A stretch of 9,041 nt of DNA from an uncultured Brevundimonas sp. (GTDB lineage: Bacteria; Pseudomonadota; Alphaproteobacteria; Caulobacterales; Caulobacteraceae), in the NCBI RefSeq assembly GCF_943913055.1, contig NZ_CALTWS010000114.1, positions 1-9,041 of the forward strand. The letters are read 5' to 3'. Positions 1 to 6,771 of the stretch are shown in pieces (position 1 is the first letter of the stretch; every line of letters begins with the position of its first letter). The position numbers and the translations under genes were made by a program. The notes below the pieces were generated by a model. The model did no database searches. It saw only the letters and a program-made list of their open reading frames with translations, and had not been told where the DNA came from.

Positions 1-17
1 CCCCAAGGATGACTGAC

Positions 18-539
18 ATGCTGAAGACCCTGACCCCCGCCGAGGTCGCTGCCCGCATGAAGACCGGCGAGCTGATTCTGATCGACATCCGCGAAGCCGA
101 CGAGTTCGCGTGCGAGCATGTCGCCGGTTCGCGCCCGGCCCCGCTGTCCGGCCTGAGTGGTGCCAGCCTGAACCCAGACAGGCCCGTCGTCTTCACCTGC
201 CGGACCGGCAATCGCACGAGCGTCAACGCCGCCAAACTGGCCGCCTGCGTTCCGGGCGAAGCCTATGTGCTGCAAGGCGGACTGGAGGCCTGGAAGGCAG
301 CGGGCCTGCCCGTGCGACAGGACCGCAAGGCCCCGCTGGAAATCATGCGCCAGGTCCAGATGATGGCCGGCGGACTGATCCTGCTGGGCGCGGTCCTGGG
401 TCTGCTGGTCCACCCCGGCTTCTGGGGATTGTCGGCCTTTGTCGGGGCCGGTCTGTTCGTGGCCGGGGCGACCGGCTTTTGCGGCATGGCGACCCTGCTG
501 GCCGCCATGCCGTGGAACCGTACAGCCAGGGCTGCATAG
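18..539 (+). CDS. ygaP: YgaP-like membrane-anchored rhodanese (sulfurtransferase)
   Basis: This is an inner-membrane protein that should carry sulfane sulfur as a cysteine persulfide on a cytoplasmic rhodanese domain. The rhodanese domain covers about residues 4-98 (numbered from the ATG at 18), with an LIDIR strand near 20-25. The active-site loop CRTGNRT is at 61-67, with Cys61 as the persulfide cysteine. Two membrane helices follow at about 115-131 and 135-154, ending in a GFCGMATLLAAMPWNR tail. That layout and tail match Escherichia coli YgaP from memory, and the 173-residue length is close to its 174. I prefer the ATG at 18 because AAGGA at 5-9 lies 8 nt upstream. An in-frame ATG at 9 would add three residues but overlaps that site. 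The next gene starts 3 nt after the stop, so the two are probably co-transcribed. The promoter lies left of the window. Family assignment is firm; the physiological sulfur donor is unknown. Confidence 0.9.
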   Translation: MLKTLTPAEVAARMKTGELILIDIREADEFACEHVAGSRPAPLSGLSGASLNPDRPVVFTCRTGNRTSVNAAKLAACVPGEAYVLQGGLEAWKAAGLPVRQDRKAPLEIMRQVQMMAGGLILLGAVLGLLVHPGFWGLSAFVGAGLFVAGATGFCGMATLLAAMPWNRTARAA

Positions 540-542
540 GCA

Positions 543-1319
543 GTGGATCCGCACCTGCTGCAACTGGGACTGGCGATGGCCAGCGGCCTTGTGGTCTCGC
601 TGCTGCTGACGGTGTTCGGCGGTGGCGGGTCCGTGCTGGCCGTGCCGTTGCTGCTCTATATTGTGGGGGTGCGCGATCCGCACATGGCCATCGGAGCCTC
701 GGCGGCCGGTGTGTCACTGAACGCGCTGACGGCCCTGGCCGGACAGGCCCGCGCGGGGCGGGTCCGCTGGCCCTGCGCCAGTCTGTTCGCCGCCTTCGGC
801 ATCGTCGGGGCATTGGCCGGTTCGACCCTGGCCAAATCCATCGACGGCCACAGCCTGCTGATCCTCTTTGCGGGTGCCATGGCGGTCATCGGCCTGGCCA
901 TGCTGAGGCCCGCGCGCAGCGAGGGCTCGACCGCCGTGCGCCTGAACCCCGGCATGGCGCCGGGCCTGGCCTTCTCGGGCGCAGGTGTCGGGGCCGCGTC
1001 CGGCTTCTTCGGCATTGGCGGAGGTTTCCTGATCGTGCCCGGTCTGATGGCGGCGACAGGCATGACCCTGGCCATGGCCCAGGCCTCGTCGCTGGTCAGC
1101 GTCGCCGCCTTCGGCGCGACGACAGCGCTGAACTATGCGGTCTCTGGCCTGATCGACTGGCCCATCGTCGGAGCTATGGCCGTCGGGGGCCTGGCCGGGA
1201 CCGCCATCGGTCAGCCCCTGGCCCAGCGCCTGTCGACCCGCGCGCCCCTGGCCCGGAAGCTGTTCGCGGGCCTGATCCTGATCGTCGCCGCCTATGTCGC
1301 GGCGCGGGCGTTGGGCTAG
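543..1319 (+). CDS. TauE/SafE family sulfite/anion exporter
   Basis: This is a polytopic inner-membrane permease of 258 residues, a typical TauE/SafE length. The family moves sulfite, organosulfonates or similar small anions across the membrane. The sequence is strongly hydrophobic and shows the internal two-fold repeat of the family. The first glycine-rich re-entrant motif, FGGGGSVLAVP, is at residues 25-35, and its counterpart GFFGIGGGFLIVP is at 154-166. A short polar linker rich in Arg/Ser/Glu near residues 122-136 separates the halves. The start is GTG at 543, 3 nt after the rhodanese stop, with no strong Shine-Dalgarno, which suggests translational coupling. Pairing with a rhodanese points to disposal of sulfite or related products of sulfane-sulfur metabolism, which is an inference. 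The substrate cannot be read from sequence; general anion export by the same family is the alternative. Confidence 0.88.
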   Translation: MDPHLLQLGLAMASGLVVSLLLTVFGGGGSVLAVPLLLYIVGVRDPHMAIGASAAGVSLNALTALAGQARAGRVRWPCASLFAAFGIVGALAGSTLAKSIDGHSLLILFAGAMAVIGLAMLRPARSEGSTAVRLNPGMAPGLAFSGAGVGAASGFFGIGGGFLIVPGLMAATGMTLAMAQASSLVSVAAFGATTALNYAVSGLIDWPIVGAMAVGGLAGTAIGQPLAQRLSTRAPLARKLFAGLILIVAAYVAARALG

Positions 1320-1330
1320 CGCCCTAGCCC
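1313..1330. terminator. Palindrome spanning both convergent stop codons (possible bidirectional terminator)
   Basis: A perfect 7-bp inverted repeat, GGGCTAG (1313-1319) and CTAGCCC (1324-1330), is separated by the 4 nt CGCC. The TAG stop of the exporter gene (1317-1319) and the TAG stop of the minus-strand adaptor gene (1324-1326 on the plus strand) are both inside the stem. It is the only possible hairpin between the two convergent operons. There is no T-tract on either side, so a classical intrinsic terminator is not shown. Rho-dependent or collision-type termination is equally possible. Confidence 0.35.
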
Positions 1331-2337
1331 CGGTTCGGCGTCTGCATGGAGCGGTTGGCCGGGACGCCGACTGTGGCGGTGCGGGGGGCACCCGCGGTTT
1401 CGCCGGGCTTCATGAACTTGACCAGGACGCGCTGGCCGATCAGCAGAGGGGCGTCGCCGACGGTGACGACGACCTCGACGACGCGCTCGTCGGAGCGTTG
1501 CGAGGGGTCGTCCGACGCCAGTTTGCGGGCCCCGAAGACGGCGGCGCGGCGCAGGACGGTGCCGACATAGACCTTGGTCGTGTCGCCCTCGGGCGTGACC
1601 TCGACGGCCTGACCGGCGCGGATGTTGGGGATGTCGCTCTCGACGATCTCGGCGCGGGCGATGCGCGGGGCGTCGGGCTCCAGGTCGAACATGTTGGACA
1701 CGTTCAGGGTCGAGGCGCCCGCGCCCGGGTTGGCATAGCGGCGCACGATGCGGCCGTTCGCCGGTGCGCGAATGACCGTCAGCTCGACATTGTAGGCGGC
1801 CTGGTCGCGGCGGGCGCGGGCGGTGTCGACGGCGGCGCGCGCCGAGGCCATGCGGGCCTCCGCAGTGGCGATGGCGTCACGGGCCTGATCCAGCCGCTGG
1901 GCGGCGACGAAGTTGGTGGCGACCAGCTGTTGCAGGCGGTCGAACTCGCGCTGGGCGGTGCGGATGTCGACCTGGATCTGGCGCAGCTGGCTTTCGGCCT
2001 GGGCCACGTCGGCGGCGGCGCTTTGCAGGGCCAGGCGGGGTTCGTCATCCTCCTGACGGGCCAGGATCTGGCCGGCCACGACGCGGTCGCCTTCCTGGAC
2101 CAGGACCTCGCGCACGACGCCGCCGCGACGGGCCGCGATCTGGATGATGCCGCCCTCGACGTCGACCTTGCCATTGGCGATGGCCGCATAGGGGCTTTCG
2201 ACCTTGTTGGCCTCGCGCTCGGCCTCCTCGGCCTTCTTGGCGGCGGCAGCGTTGTTCATGAACATGACAACGAGGCCGACGACGACGATCAGCGCGACGC
2301 CGATCCAGGTCCATTTGCTTTTCAGGAAGCCGGGCAT
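1324..2337 (-). CDS. HlyD/DevB-type periplasmic adaptor subunit of an ABC exporter
   Basis: This 337-residue membrane-fusion protein should link the inner-membrane ABC transporter encoded just upstream to an outer-membrane channel. One N-terminal membrane anchor lies at about residues 9-27, so it is not a lipoprotein (no lipobox cysteine). The first lipoyl half follows at about 62-95 (GGVVREVLVQEGDRVVAGQ region). An Ala/Gln/Arg-rich helical hairpin at about 100-183 fits the periplasmic coiled coil. The second lipoyl half begins around VIRAPANGRIV (188-198). Beta-barrel and membrane-proximal segments follow to the C-terminus. The gene is third in the operon, 22 nt after the ATPase stop. GAAGGA lies about 9 nt before the ATG and supports this start. 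No outer-membrane TolC partner is in the window. Membership in the HlyD/MacA/DevB superfamily is firm; the exported substrate is unknown. Confidence 0.9.
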   Translation of the reverse strand: MPGFLKSKWTWIGVALIVVVGLVVMFMNNAAAAKKAEEAEREANKVESPYAAIANGKVDVEGGIIQIAARRGGVVREVLVQEGDRVVAGQILARQEDDEPRLALQSAAADVAQAESQLRQIQVDIRTAQREFDRLQQLVATNFVAAQRLDQARDAIATAEARMASARAAVDTARARRDQAAYNVELTVIRAPANGRIVRRYANPGAGASTLNVSNMFDLEPDAPRIARAEIVESDIPNIRAGQAVEVTPEGDTTKVYVGTVLRRAAVFGARKLASDDPSQRSDERVVEVVVTVGDAPLLIGQRVLVKFMKPGETAGAPRTATVGVPANRSMQTPNRG

Positions 2338-2359
2338 TCGAGGGGGTCCTTCAGGGCGT

Positions 2360-3115
2360 TCAGTGCGACGCGAGCGTGGCGTCGGGATTGGGGGTGCGGC
2401 GCTGATCGTCGATGATCACGCCGTCTTCGATGTGGATGACGCGGTCGGCCCAGGCCTCGAGGCGCGGGTCGTGGGTCACGCAGATAACCGCCGCCCCGTG
2501 TTCGGTCGCGGCCCGGCGCAGCAGGCGGATGACCACCTGGCCGTTCTCGCCGTCCAGGGCGGAGGTCGGTTCGTCGGCGAACAGAATCTTGGGATCCTTG
2601 GCCAAGGCGCGGGCAATGGCCACGCGCTGCTTTTCACCGCCGGACAGGGCGGCCGGGCGCTGATGCAGGCGATGGCCCAGGCCGACCTCTTCCAGTGCCA
2701 GGGTCGCGCGCTTCCTGGCCGCGTCAGGCGACAGGCCCTGATACTTCAGCACCGTCGTGACCTGGGCCAGGGCGCTGAGGGCCGGGAACAGGTTGAAGCC
2801 CTGAAAGATGAAGCCGCAGTGATCCAGGCGGAACTTGTCGATGCGTCCCGACGACAGCTTCCACATGTCATCGACATCCAGCGCGTCCACCCGCCCGGCC
2901 TCGGGCCGCAGCAGGCCGGACAGGGCGGCGATCAGAGTCGACTTGCCTGAGCCCGAGGGCCCCATGACCATGGTCAGGTCGCCGTGGCGGGCGTCGAAAT
3001 CCACGCCCTTCAGCACCTCGACGAAGGCCTTGCCGGACTTGAACCGCTTGACCAGGCCCGTGGCCTCGATGGCGGCGGCCCCGTGACGGCCATGCAGCTT
3101 GGTATGGCCGATCAT
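2360..3115 (-). CDS. ABC transporter ATP-binding protein (DevA/MacB/LolD-like)
   Basis: This is a 251-residue cytoplasmic ATPase that powers the neighbouring FtsX-type permease. All nucleotide-binding motifs are visible: Walker A GPSGSGKST at 52-60, Q-loop glutamine at 105 (FIFQGFNLFP), signature LSGGEKQR at 157-164, Walker B ILFADEP at 177-183 with catalytic Glu182, D-loop SALD at 185-188, and H-loop His215 (VTHD). The length and the FNLFP Q-loop context fit the small exporter ATPases that pair with MacB/DevC/LolCE permeases. The ATG at 3115 overlaps the permease stop as ATGA (3112-3115), indicating translational coupling. An in-frame extension to 3316 exists, but it would overlap the permease gene by about 200 nt with low-quality Arg-rich sequence, so I rejected it. 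The enzyme looks catalytically intact. Confidence 0.93.
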   Translation of the reverse strand: MIGHTKLHGRHGAAAIEATGLVKRFKSGKAFVEVLKGVDFDARHGDLTMVMGPSGSGKSTLIAALSGLLRPEAGRVDALDVDDMWKLSSGRIDKFRLDHCGFIFQGFNLFPALSALAQVTTVLKYQGLSPDAARKRATLALEEVGLGHRLHQRPAALSGGEKQRVAIARALAKDPKILFADEPTSALDGENGQVVIRLLRRAATEHGAAVICVTHDPRLEAWADRVIHIEDGVIIDDQRRTPNPDATLASH

Positions 3116-4284
3116 CGCAGCAGGTCCGCAGGTTGGCTCTTCTTCAGAATGCCCATCGACAGCAGGCCCGAGGCCATGGCGATCAGGATCAGACCGCCGC
3201 CAACGACGATCAACAGCACGGGCGGCAGGGAGATGATGACGGCATTGGCCGCCGCCAGCAGCGACACCAGCCAGGTCAGCAAGATGGCCGCACCGACGCC
3301 TACGACCCCGACCCAAAAGCTGAGCTCCATGACGATGCGGCGCAGCGATCCCATGCCGACACCAAGGGCGCGGAGGGAGGCGAACTCCTTGATATTGGCC
3401 ATGATGGCGCCGCGCAGGGTCTGCCAGGTGATGGCCACGCCGATGATGATGCCCAAGACAACACAGCCGCCGATGATGATCAACAGAATGCCTTCCTCAA
3501 ACATGGCCCCGGCGTTGGCGTCGGCCAGTTCCTGACGCGTCCAGGCCTTCCACTGCCCGTCACCGCTTTCATTCAACTGATCGGCAACCAAGCGGGCGGC
3601 GTTAGGATCTCGCAGCTTGACCATCAGGGGGCCGACGCGCGTTCCCGTATTCGCCTGACCCAACATGCGCAGGGTGTCGCGAGACATGACAATGCCCGGC
3701 TGCATCATGTTCGGATAGCCGCGGGTCACGCCAACAACGGTGACTGTTTGACCATTAAACAGGGCTCTATCACCCAGCTTGACGTCGAGTGTGCGCAAAG
3801 CCGTCTCGTCCACAGCGACCGTGTAAGGCTGGCGCAAGGCGTCGATCAGGTCTTGCGAGTAGTCCACCGGTATGGTGACCGCGTCCGGCGAAGTATCAAT
3901 GATGCTGGCCTGGACCCATTTCTGCCGTGGCGCATCTTGCTTGGCACGCTCGGCTTGAGAGAGGGTGGGATCGACATTTTTGACCGACTGGAAGGCTCCA
4001 TTGTCGCCGTCCAGCGGCTGGACCTCCACAACCTCGGGGTTGTTGTAGACGAGGGGGATGAAGCGGCGCGGCACGCCGGACGGGCCGCCCATCAGGCTCT
4101 TGGCCCCCGGCTGCATGACGATGATGTCGGCGCGCGACCGCTCAATCTGGGCCGTGAACCCCTTGCCGATGCCGATGAAGACGCCGGTCATGGCCAGGAC
4201 GAGCAGGCCCGACAGCGCCAGCGCCATCACGGCGGCCATGTAGCGGCGCCACTCGAAGAGCAGGGTGGAAAGAGCGAGAGACAT
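3112..4284 (-). CDS. FtsX-like ABC transporter permease (DevC/MacB-like)
   Basis: This 390-residue inner-membrane permease is the first gene of the three-gene exporter operon. The topology is that of the four-helix FtsX/MacB class: helix 1 at about 17-40, then a large periplasmic domain at about 41-262, then helices at about 264-287, 321-347 and 355-377. The cytoplasmic coupling segment EFASLRALGVGMGSLRR (300-316) is the typical FtsX-domain contact with the ATPase, and the C-terminus ends in the family-like PADLLR. The class acts by mechanotransmission, pushing periplasmic substrates through the adaptor and outer-membrane channel rather than across the inner membrane. The ATG at 4284 has AAGGGG 4 nt upstream (plus strand 4289-4294). 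The periplasmic domain DNA is somewhat poorer in GC than its surroundings. The DevC versus MacB choice cannot be settled by eye; the substrate is unknown. Confidence 0.88.
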   Translation of the reverse strand: MSLALSTLLFEWRRYMAAVMALALSGLLVLAMTGVFIGIGKGFTAQIERSRADIIVMQPGAKSLMGGPSGVPRRFIPLVYNNPEVVEVQPLDGDNGAFQSVKNVDPTLSQAERAKQDAPRQKWVQASIIDTSPDAVTIPVDYSQDLIDALRQPYTVAVDETALRTLDVKLGDRALFNGQTVTVVGVTRGYPNMMQPGIVMSRDTLRMLGQANTGTRVGPLMVKLRDPNAARLVADQLNESGDGQWKAWTRQELADANAGAMFEEGILLIIIGGCVVLGIIIGVAITWQTLRGAIMANIKEFASLRALGVGMGSLRRIVMELSFWVGVVGVGAAILLTWLVSLLAAANAVIISLPPVLLIVVGGGLILIAMASGLLSMGILKKSQPADLLR

Positions 4285-4466
4285 GGGACCCCTTGGTTGT
4301 CCGCTATCTGACGCCGCCAGATGTTCCGGCCAAGTTAAATCGGGGTAAGGCGGCGACCCGCATTCGCCAAAGGGCGCAAACAGGCTGTGGACGCGGGCGC
4401 GGCTTCGGGTCTAGTTATTCTGTAACAGCCCGCAAGGAATGGACGGGCCAGGGAGAACCACCAGAC
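4285..4466. promoter_or_regulatory. Divergent intergenic region between the ABC operon and the first S46 gene
   Basis: These 182 nt separate two divergent genes and must carry, or lie next to, promoters in both directions. On the minus strand the best pair I can see is TTGGCC (plus 4328-4333) and CAGATA (plus 4305-4310), 17 nt apart, which would give a very short leader before the permease ATG at 4284. On the plus strand an AT-rich patch around 4412-4425 (TAGTTATTCTGTAA) could serve as a -10 region, without a convincing -35. No clear operator palindrome is seen. Individual promoter calls are weak; the regulatory role of the region follows from the gene orientation. Confidence 0.4.
4450..4456 (+). 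promoter_or_regulatory. Ribosome binding site fixing the start of the first S46 peptidase
   Basis: AGGGAGA lies 10 nt before the ATG at 4467, which opens directly into a signal peptide. This chooses 4467 over the in-frame ATG at 4293, which would run 58 extra residues through the promoter region and bury the signal sequence. Confidence 0.7.
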
Positions 4467-6557
4467 ATGCTGCTTCGTTCGCTTCGGTCCGCCATCGCCG
4501 CGACCGCCTCCATCGCCACCGTCGCCGGGGCGCTGGCCGTCACCGCCGCTCCGACCGTGGCCAAGGCCGACGAGGGGATGTGGACCTTCGACAACTTCCC
4601 CATCCAGATGGTGAACGACAAATACGGCACCCGCATCGATCAAGCCTGGCTGGATCGCGTGCGCAACTCGGCGGTGCGTCTGCAGGGTTGCTCGGCGTCG
4701 TTCGTGTCCGAAGACGGCCTGATCCTGACGAACTGGCACTGTGTCGTCGGCTGCGTGCAGGACCTGTCCAGCCCGGAGAACGACTACGTCAAGAACGGCT
4801 GGATGCCCGCCACGCGCGAGGAAGAGAAGACCTGCCCGGGCCAGACGGCCGAGGTCCTGACCGACATCGTGGACGTCACCGATCGCGTTCTGGCTGCCGG
4901 CGAGGGCCTGGAAGGCGCGGCCTTCAACGCGGCCCGCAGCGCCGAGACCACCAAGATCCAGGAAGAGAACTGCGCGGGCGATCCCAAGTTCAGCTGTCAG
5001 GTGATCAGCTTCTACCGCGGTGGCCGCTATGCCCTCTACAAGTTCCGCCGCTATGACGACGTGCGTCTGGTGTTCGCGCCCGAAAACCAGGCGGCGTTCT
5101 TCGGTGGCGATCCCGACAACTTCAACTTCCCGCGCTATGCGCTCGATGCCGGTTTCCTGCGCGCCTATGAGGACGGCAAGCCGGTCGAAACGCCCAACTT
5201 CCTGAAGTGGAACCCCGAGGCACCCAAGGAGGGCGACGTCACCTTCGTGGCAGGCAACCCCGGCACGACCCAGCGCCTGCTGACCATGAGCCAGCTGGAG
5301 CGCCTGCGCGACCAGGCCCTGCCGACCCAGCTGATCCAGGGGTCCGAACTGCGCGGCCGCCTTCTGGAATATTCGCTGGAGGATGACGAGGCGTATCGCG
5401 CGTCGTTCGACACCATCTTCGGCCTCGAGAACAGCTTCAAGGTCTGGTACGGCCAGCAGGCCGCCCTGACCGATCCGGCCTTCATGGCCACCAAGCGCGA
5501 ACAGGAAGCCGAACTACGCCAGCGCGTCGCCGCCGATCCTGCCCTGCAACAGCGCATCGGCGATCCGTGGACGGAACTGGAGGCCGTGGAGGCCGCCGCG
5601 CGCGATCTGTACCTGCCCTATCGCCAGTTGGTTCAGGGTGCCGGTGGCGGCTCGCAGCTGTACAGCTATGCCCGCGCCGTGGCTGGGGTCGCCCGCGACA
5701 ACGCCCGCCCCGAGGCCGAGCGCCGCATCACGCCGGCACAACGCACCGCGCTGGAAGGCCGTCTGTCCACCGTCCTGCCGGTCACGCCCGCCATCGACGA
5801 AATCCAGATGCGCCAGTGGCTGTCCAAGACCCGCGAATATCTGACGGTCGACAACCCGCAGGTGAAGGCCATGCTGGGCCGCGAAAGCCCGGAAGCCCTG
5901 GCCGAGCGTCTGATCGCCGGGACCAAACTGGCCGATCCGGCCTTCCGCGTCGCCGCCCTGTCGATGACGCCGGAACAGCTGGCCGAGGCCGATCCCCTGA
6001 TCGCTTTCGTCCTGGCCAATGAGGCAGCCAGCGCCGAAGTGGCCAGCCAGTGGGCCAGCACGGTCACGGCCCCCACATCCCGCGCCGCCGAACGCGTCGC
6101 CCAGGCCCGCTTCGCCGTCTATGGCGACAACCTGTACCCCGATGCGACCTTCTCGCTGCGCCTGTCCTATGGCCAGGTTCAGGGCTGGACCTATCGCGGC
6201 GTGACAGTGCCGGCCTTCACCTACATCGGCGGCCTGTATGAGCGGGCGACGGGCTCCGTGCCGTTCAATGCGGCCCAGAAGTTCCTGGACGCCGAGGACC
6301 GCATCAACAAGCAGACGGTTTATGACTTCGTCTCGACGAACGACATCATCGGCGGCAACTCCGGCTCGCCCGTGATCAATGCCGCCGGCGAGGTGATCGG
6401 CACGGCGTTCGACGGCAACATCCACTCGCTGGGTGGGTCGTTTGGCTATGACGGCAATCTGAACCGGACGGTATCGGTCTCGACCGCCGCCATCACCGAG
6501 GCGCTGCGGGTGGTCTATCCGAGCCCGCGCCTGCTGGAAGAGCTGGGCGTCGAATAG
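4467..6557 (+). CDS. S46 family serine dipeptidyl-peptidase, DPP7-like P1 residue
   Basis: This is a predicted periplasmic exopeptidase of 696 residues, within the usual S46 size of about 700. The family removes dipeptides from the N-terminus of oligopeptides and belongs to clan PA (chymotrypsin fold with a helical cap). A Sec signal peptide covers residues 1-34, with cleavage after AKA, leaving DEGMW as the mature start; this start motif is typical of S46. By alignment from memory the triad is His91 (TNWHC), Asp227 (in RYALDAGF) and Ser632 (GGNSGSPV). The residue 18 after the serine, equivalent to position 673 of Porphyromonas gingivalis DPP11, is Gly650 (FDGN). Gly there goes with DPP7-type preference for hydrophobic P1; Arg would mean Asp/Glu. 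Six cysteines (75, 92, 96, 123, 169, 177) cluster in the N-terminal half. The gene is followed by a structured repeat and a paralog. Family call is firm; specificity is inferred from one residue. Confidence 0.92.
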   Translation: MLLRSLRSAIAATASIATVAGALAVTAAPTVAKADEGMWTFDNFPIQMVNDKYGTRIDQAWLDRVRNSAVRLQGCSASFVSEDGLILTNWHCVVGCVQDLSSPENDYVKNGWMPATREEEKTCPGQTAEVLTDIVDVTDRVLAAGEGLEGAAFNAARSAETTKIQEENCAGDPKFSCQVISFYRGGRYALYKFRRYDDVRLVFAPENQAAFFGGDPDNFNFPRYALDAGFLRAYEDGKPVETPNFLKWNPEAPKEGDVTFVAGNPGTTQRLLTMSQLERLRDQALPTQLIQGSELRGRLLEYSLEDDEAYRASFDTIFGLENSFKVWYGQQAALTDPAFMATKREQEAELRQRVAADPALQQRIGDPWTELEAVEAAARDLYLPYRQLVQGAGGGSQLYSYARAVAGVARDNARPEAERRITPAQRTALEGRLSTVLPVTPAIDEIQMRQWLSKTREYLTVDNPQVKAMLGRESPEALAERLIAGTKLADPAFRVAALSMTPEQLAEADPLIAFVLANEAASAEVASQWASTVTAPTSRAAERVAQARFAVYGDNLYPDATFSLRLSYGQVQGWTYRGVTVPAFTYIGGLYERATGSVPFNAAQKFLDAEDRINKQTVYDFVSTNDIIGGNSGSPVINAAGEVIGTAFDGNIHSLGGSFGYDGNLNRTVSVSTAAITEALRVVYPSPRLLEELGVE

Positions 6558-6561
6558 AGTC

Positions 6562-6757
6562 CCTTCTCCCCTTGCGGGAGAAGGTGTCAGGCGTAGCCTG
6601 ACGGATGAGGGGTCGCACCGGTCTTGCCGGGCGACCCCTTCGTCATTCATGGTCAGCTATCGATATCGCATCCGTCGATGCGACCCCTCATCCGGCCCTC
6701 CGGGCCACCCGTCGTCGTCTCGCAATGCGAGCCTCCTTCACCCGCAAGGGGAGAAGG
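6562..6757. repeat. Nested palindromic intergenic repeat between the two S46 genes
   Basis: Almost the whole 214-nt gap (6558-6771) is an imperfect inverted repeat. The outer arms are a perfect 17-nt pair, 6562-6578 and 6741-6757. The inner arms are a perfect 16-nt pair, 6602-6617 and 6679-6694. The left side also folds locally: a 9-bp stem (6562-6570 with 6576-6584), a 7-bp stem with a 3-nt loop (6586-6592 with 6596-6602), and a longer stem (6609-6616 with 6631-6638) carrying an inner CCGG/CCGG pair. The arm motifs, such as CCTTCTCCC...CTCATCCG, look to me like dispersed intergenic repeats common in alphaproteobacteria; that is from memory. The right arm ends 2 nt before the Shine-Dalgarno of the next gene. 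No T-tract marks it as an intrinsic terminator. No protein gene fits here. Confidence 0.85.
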
Positions 6758-6759
6758 CC

Positions 6760-6765
6760 AAGGAG
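6760..6765 (+). promoter_or_regulatory. Ribosome binding site fixing the start of the second S46 peptidase
   Basis: AAGGAG lies 6 nt before the ATG at 6772, which opens into a clean signal peptide. It lies just beyond the right end of the palindromic repeat, so folding of the repeat could affect its exposure. The in-frame ATG at 6649 is inside the repeat and is not credible. Confidence 0.8.
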
Positions 6766-6771
6766 TCACTC

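Noticed and set aside
1294..2415. A 373-codon plus-strand frame opposite the adaptor gene.
   Set aside because: It is a shadow of the minus-strand HlyD-type gene, full of Asp/Gly repeats typical of antisense frames in GC-rich DNA.
3116..3316. Upstream in-frame extension of the ATPase gene into the permease gene.
   Set aside because: The Arg-rich extension has no ABC homology, and the ATGA overlap at 3112-3115 is the normal arrangement.
3133..4311. A 392-codon open frame on the plus strand opposite the permease gene.
   Set aside because: It is antisense to a clear FtsX-type permease, its product is Gln/Asp/His-rich and of low complexity, and it has no recognisable motif. Long antisense frames are expected at this GC content.
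4392..4425. A sigma-70-type promoter for the first S46 gene.
   Set aside because: The AT-rich patch could be a -10 region, but no -35-like hexamer is found at 16-18 nt upstream. It was kept only as a remark on the intergenic region.
4293..4466. Upstream in-frame extension of the first S46 gene.
   Set aside because: It crosses the divergent promoter region, has an Arg/Gly-rich non-conserved product, and would hide the signal peptide. AGGGAGA before 4467 supports the shorter start.
6609..6638. Strong hairpin after the first S46 gene as an intrinsic terminator.
   Set aside because: There is no U-tract after the stem, and it is one of several hairpins of the larger repeat. Termination is possible but not shown.
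6649..6771. Upstream in-frame extension of the second S46 gene.
   Set aside because: It reads through the palindromic repeat, and AAGGAG plus a clean signal peptide mark 6772.
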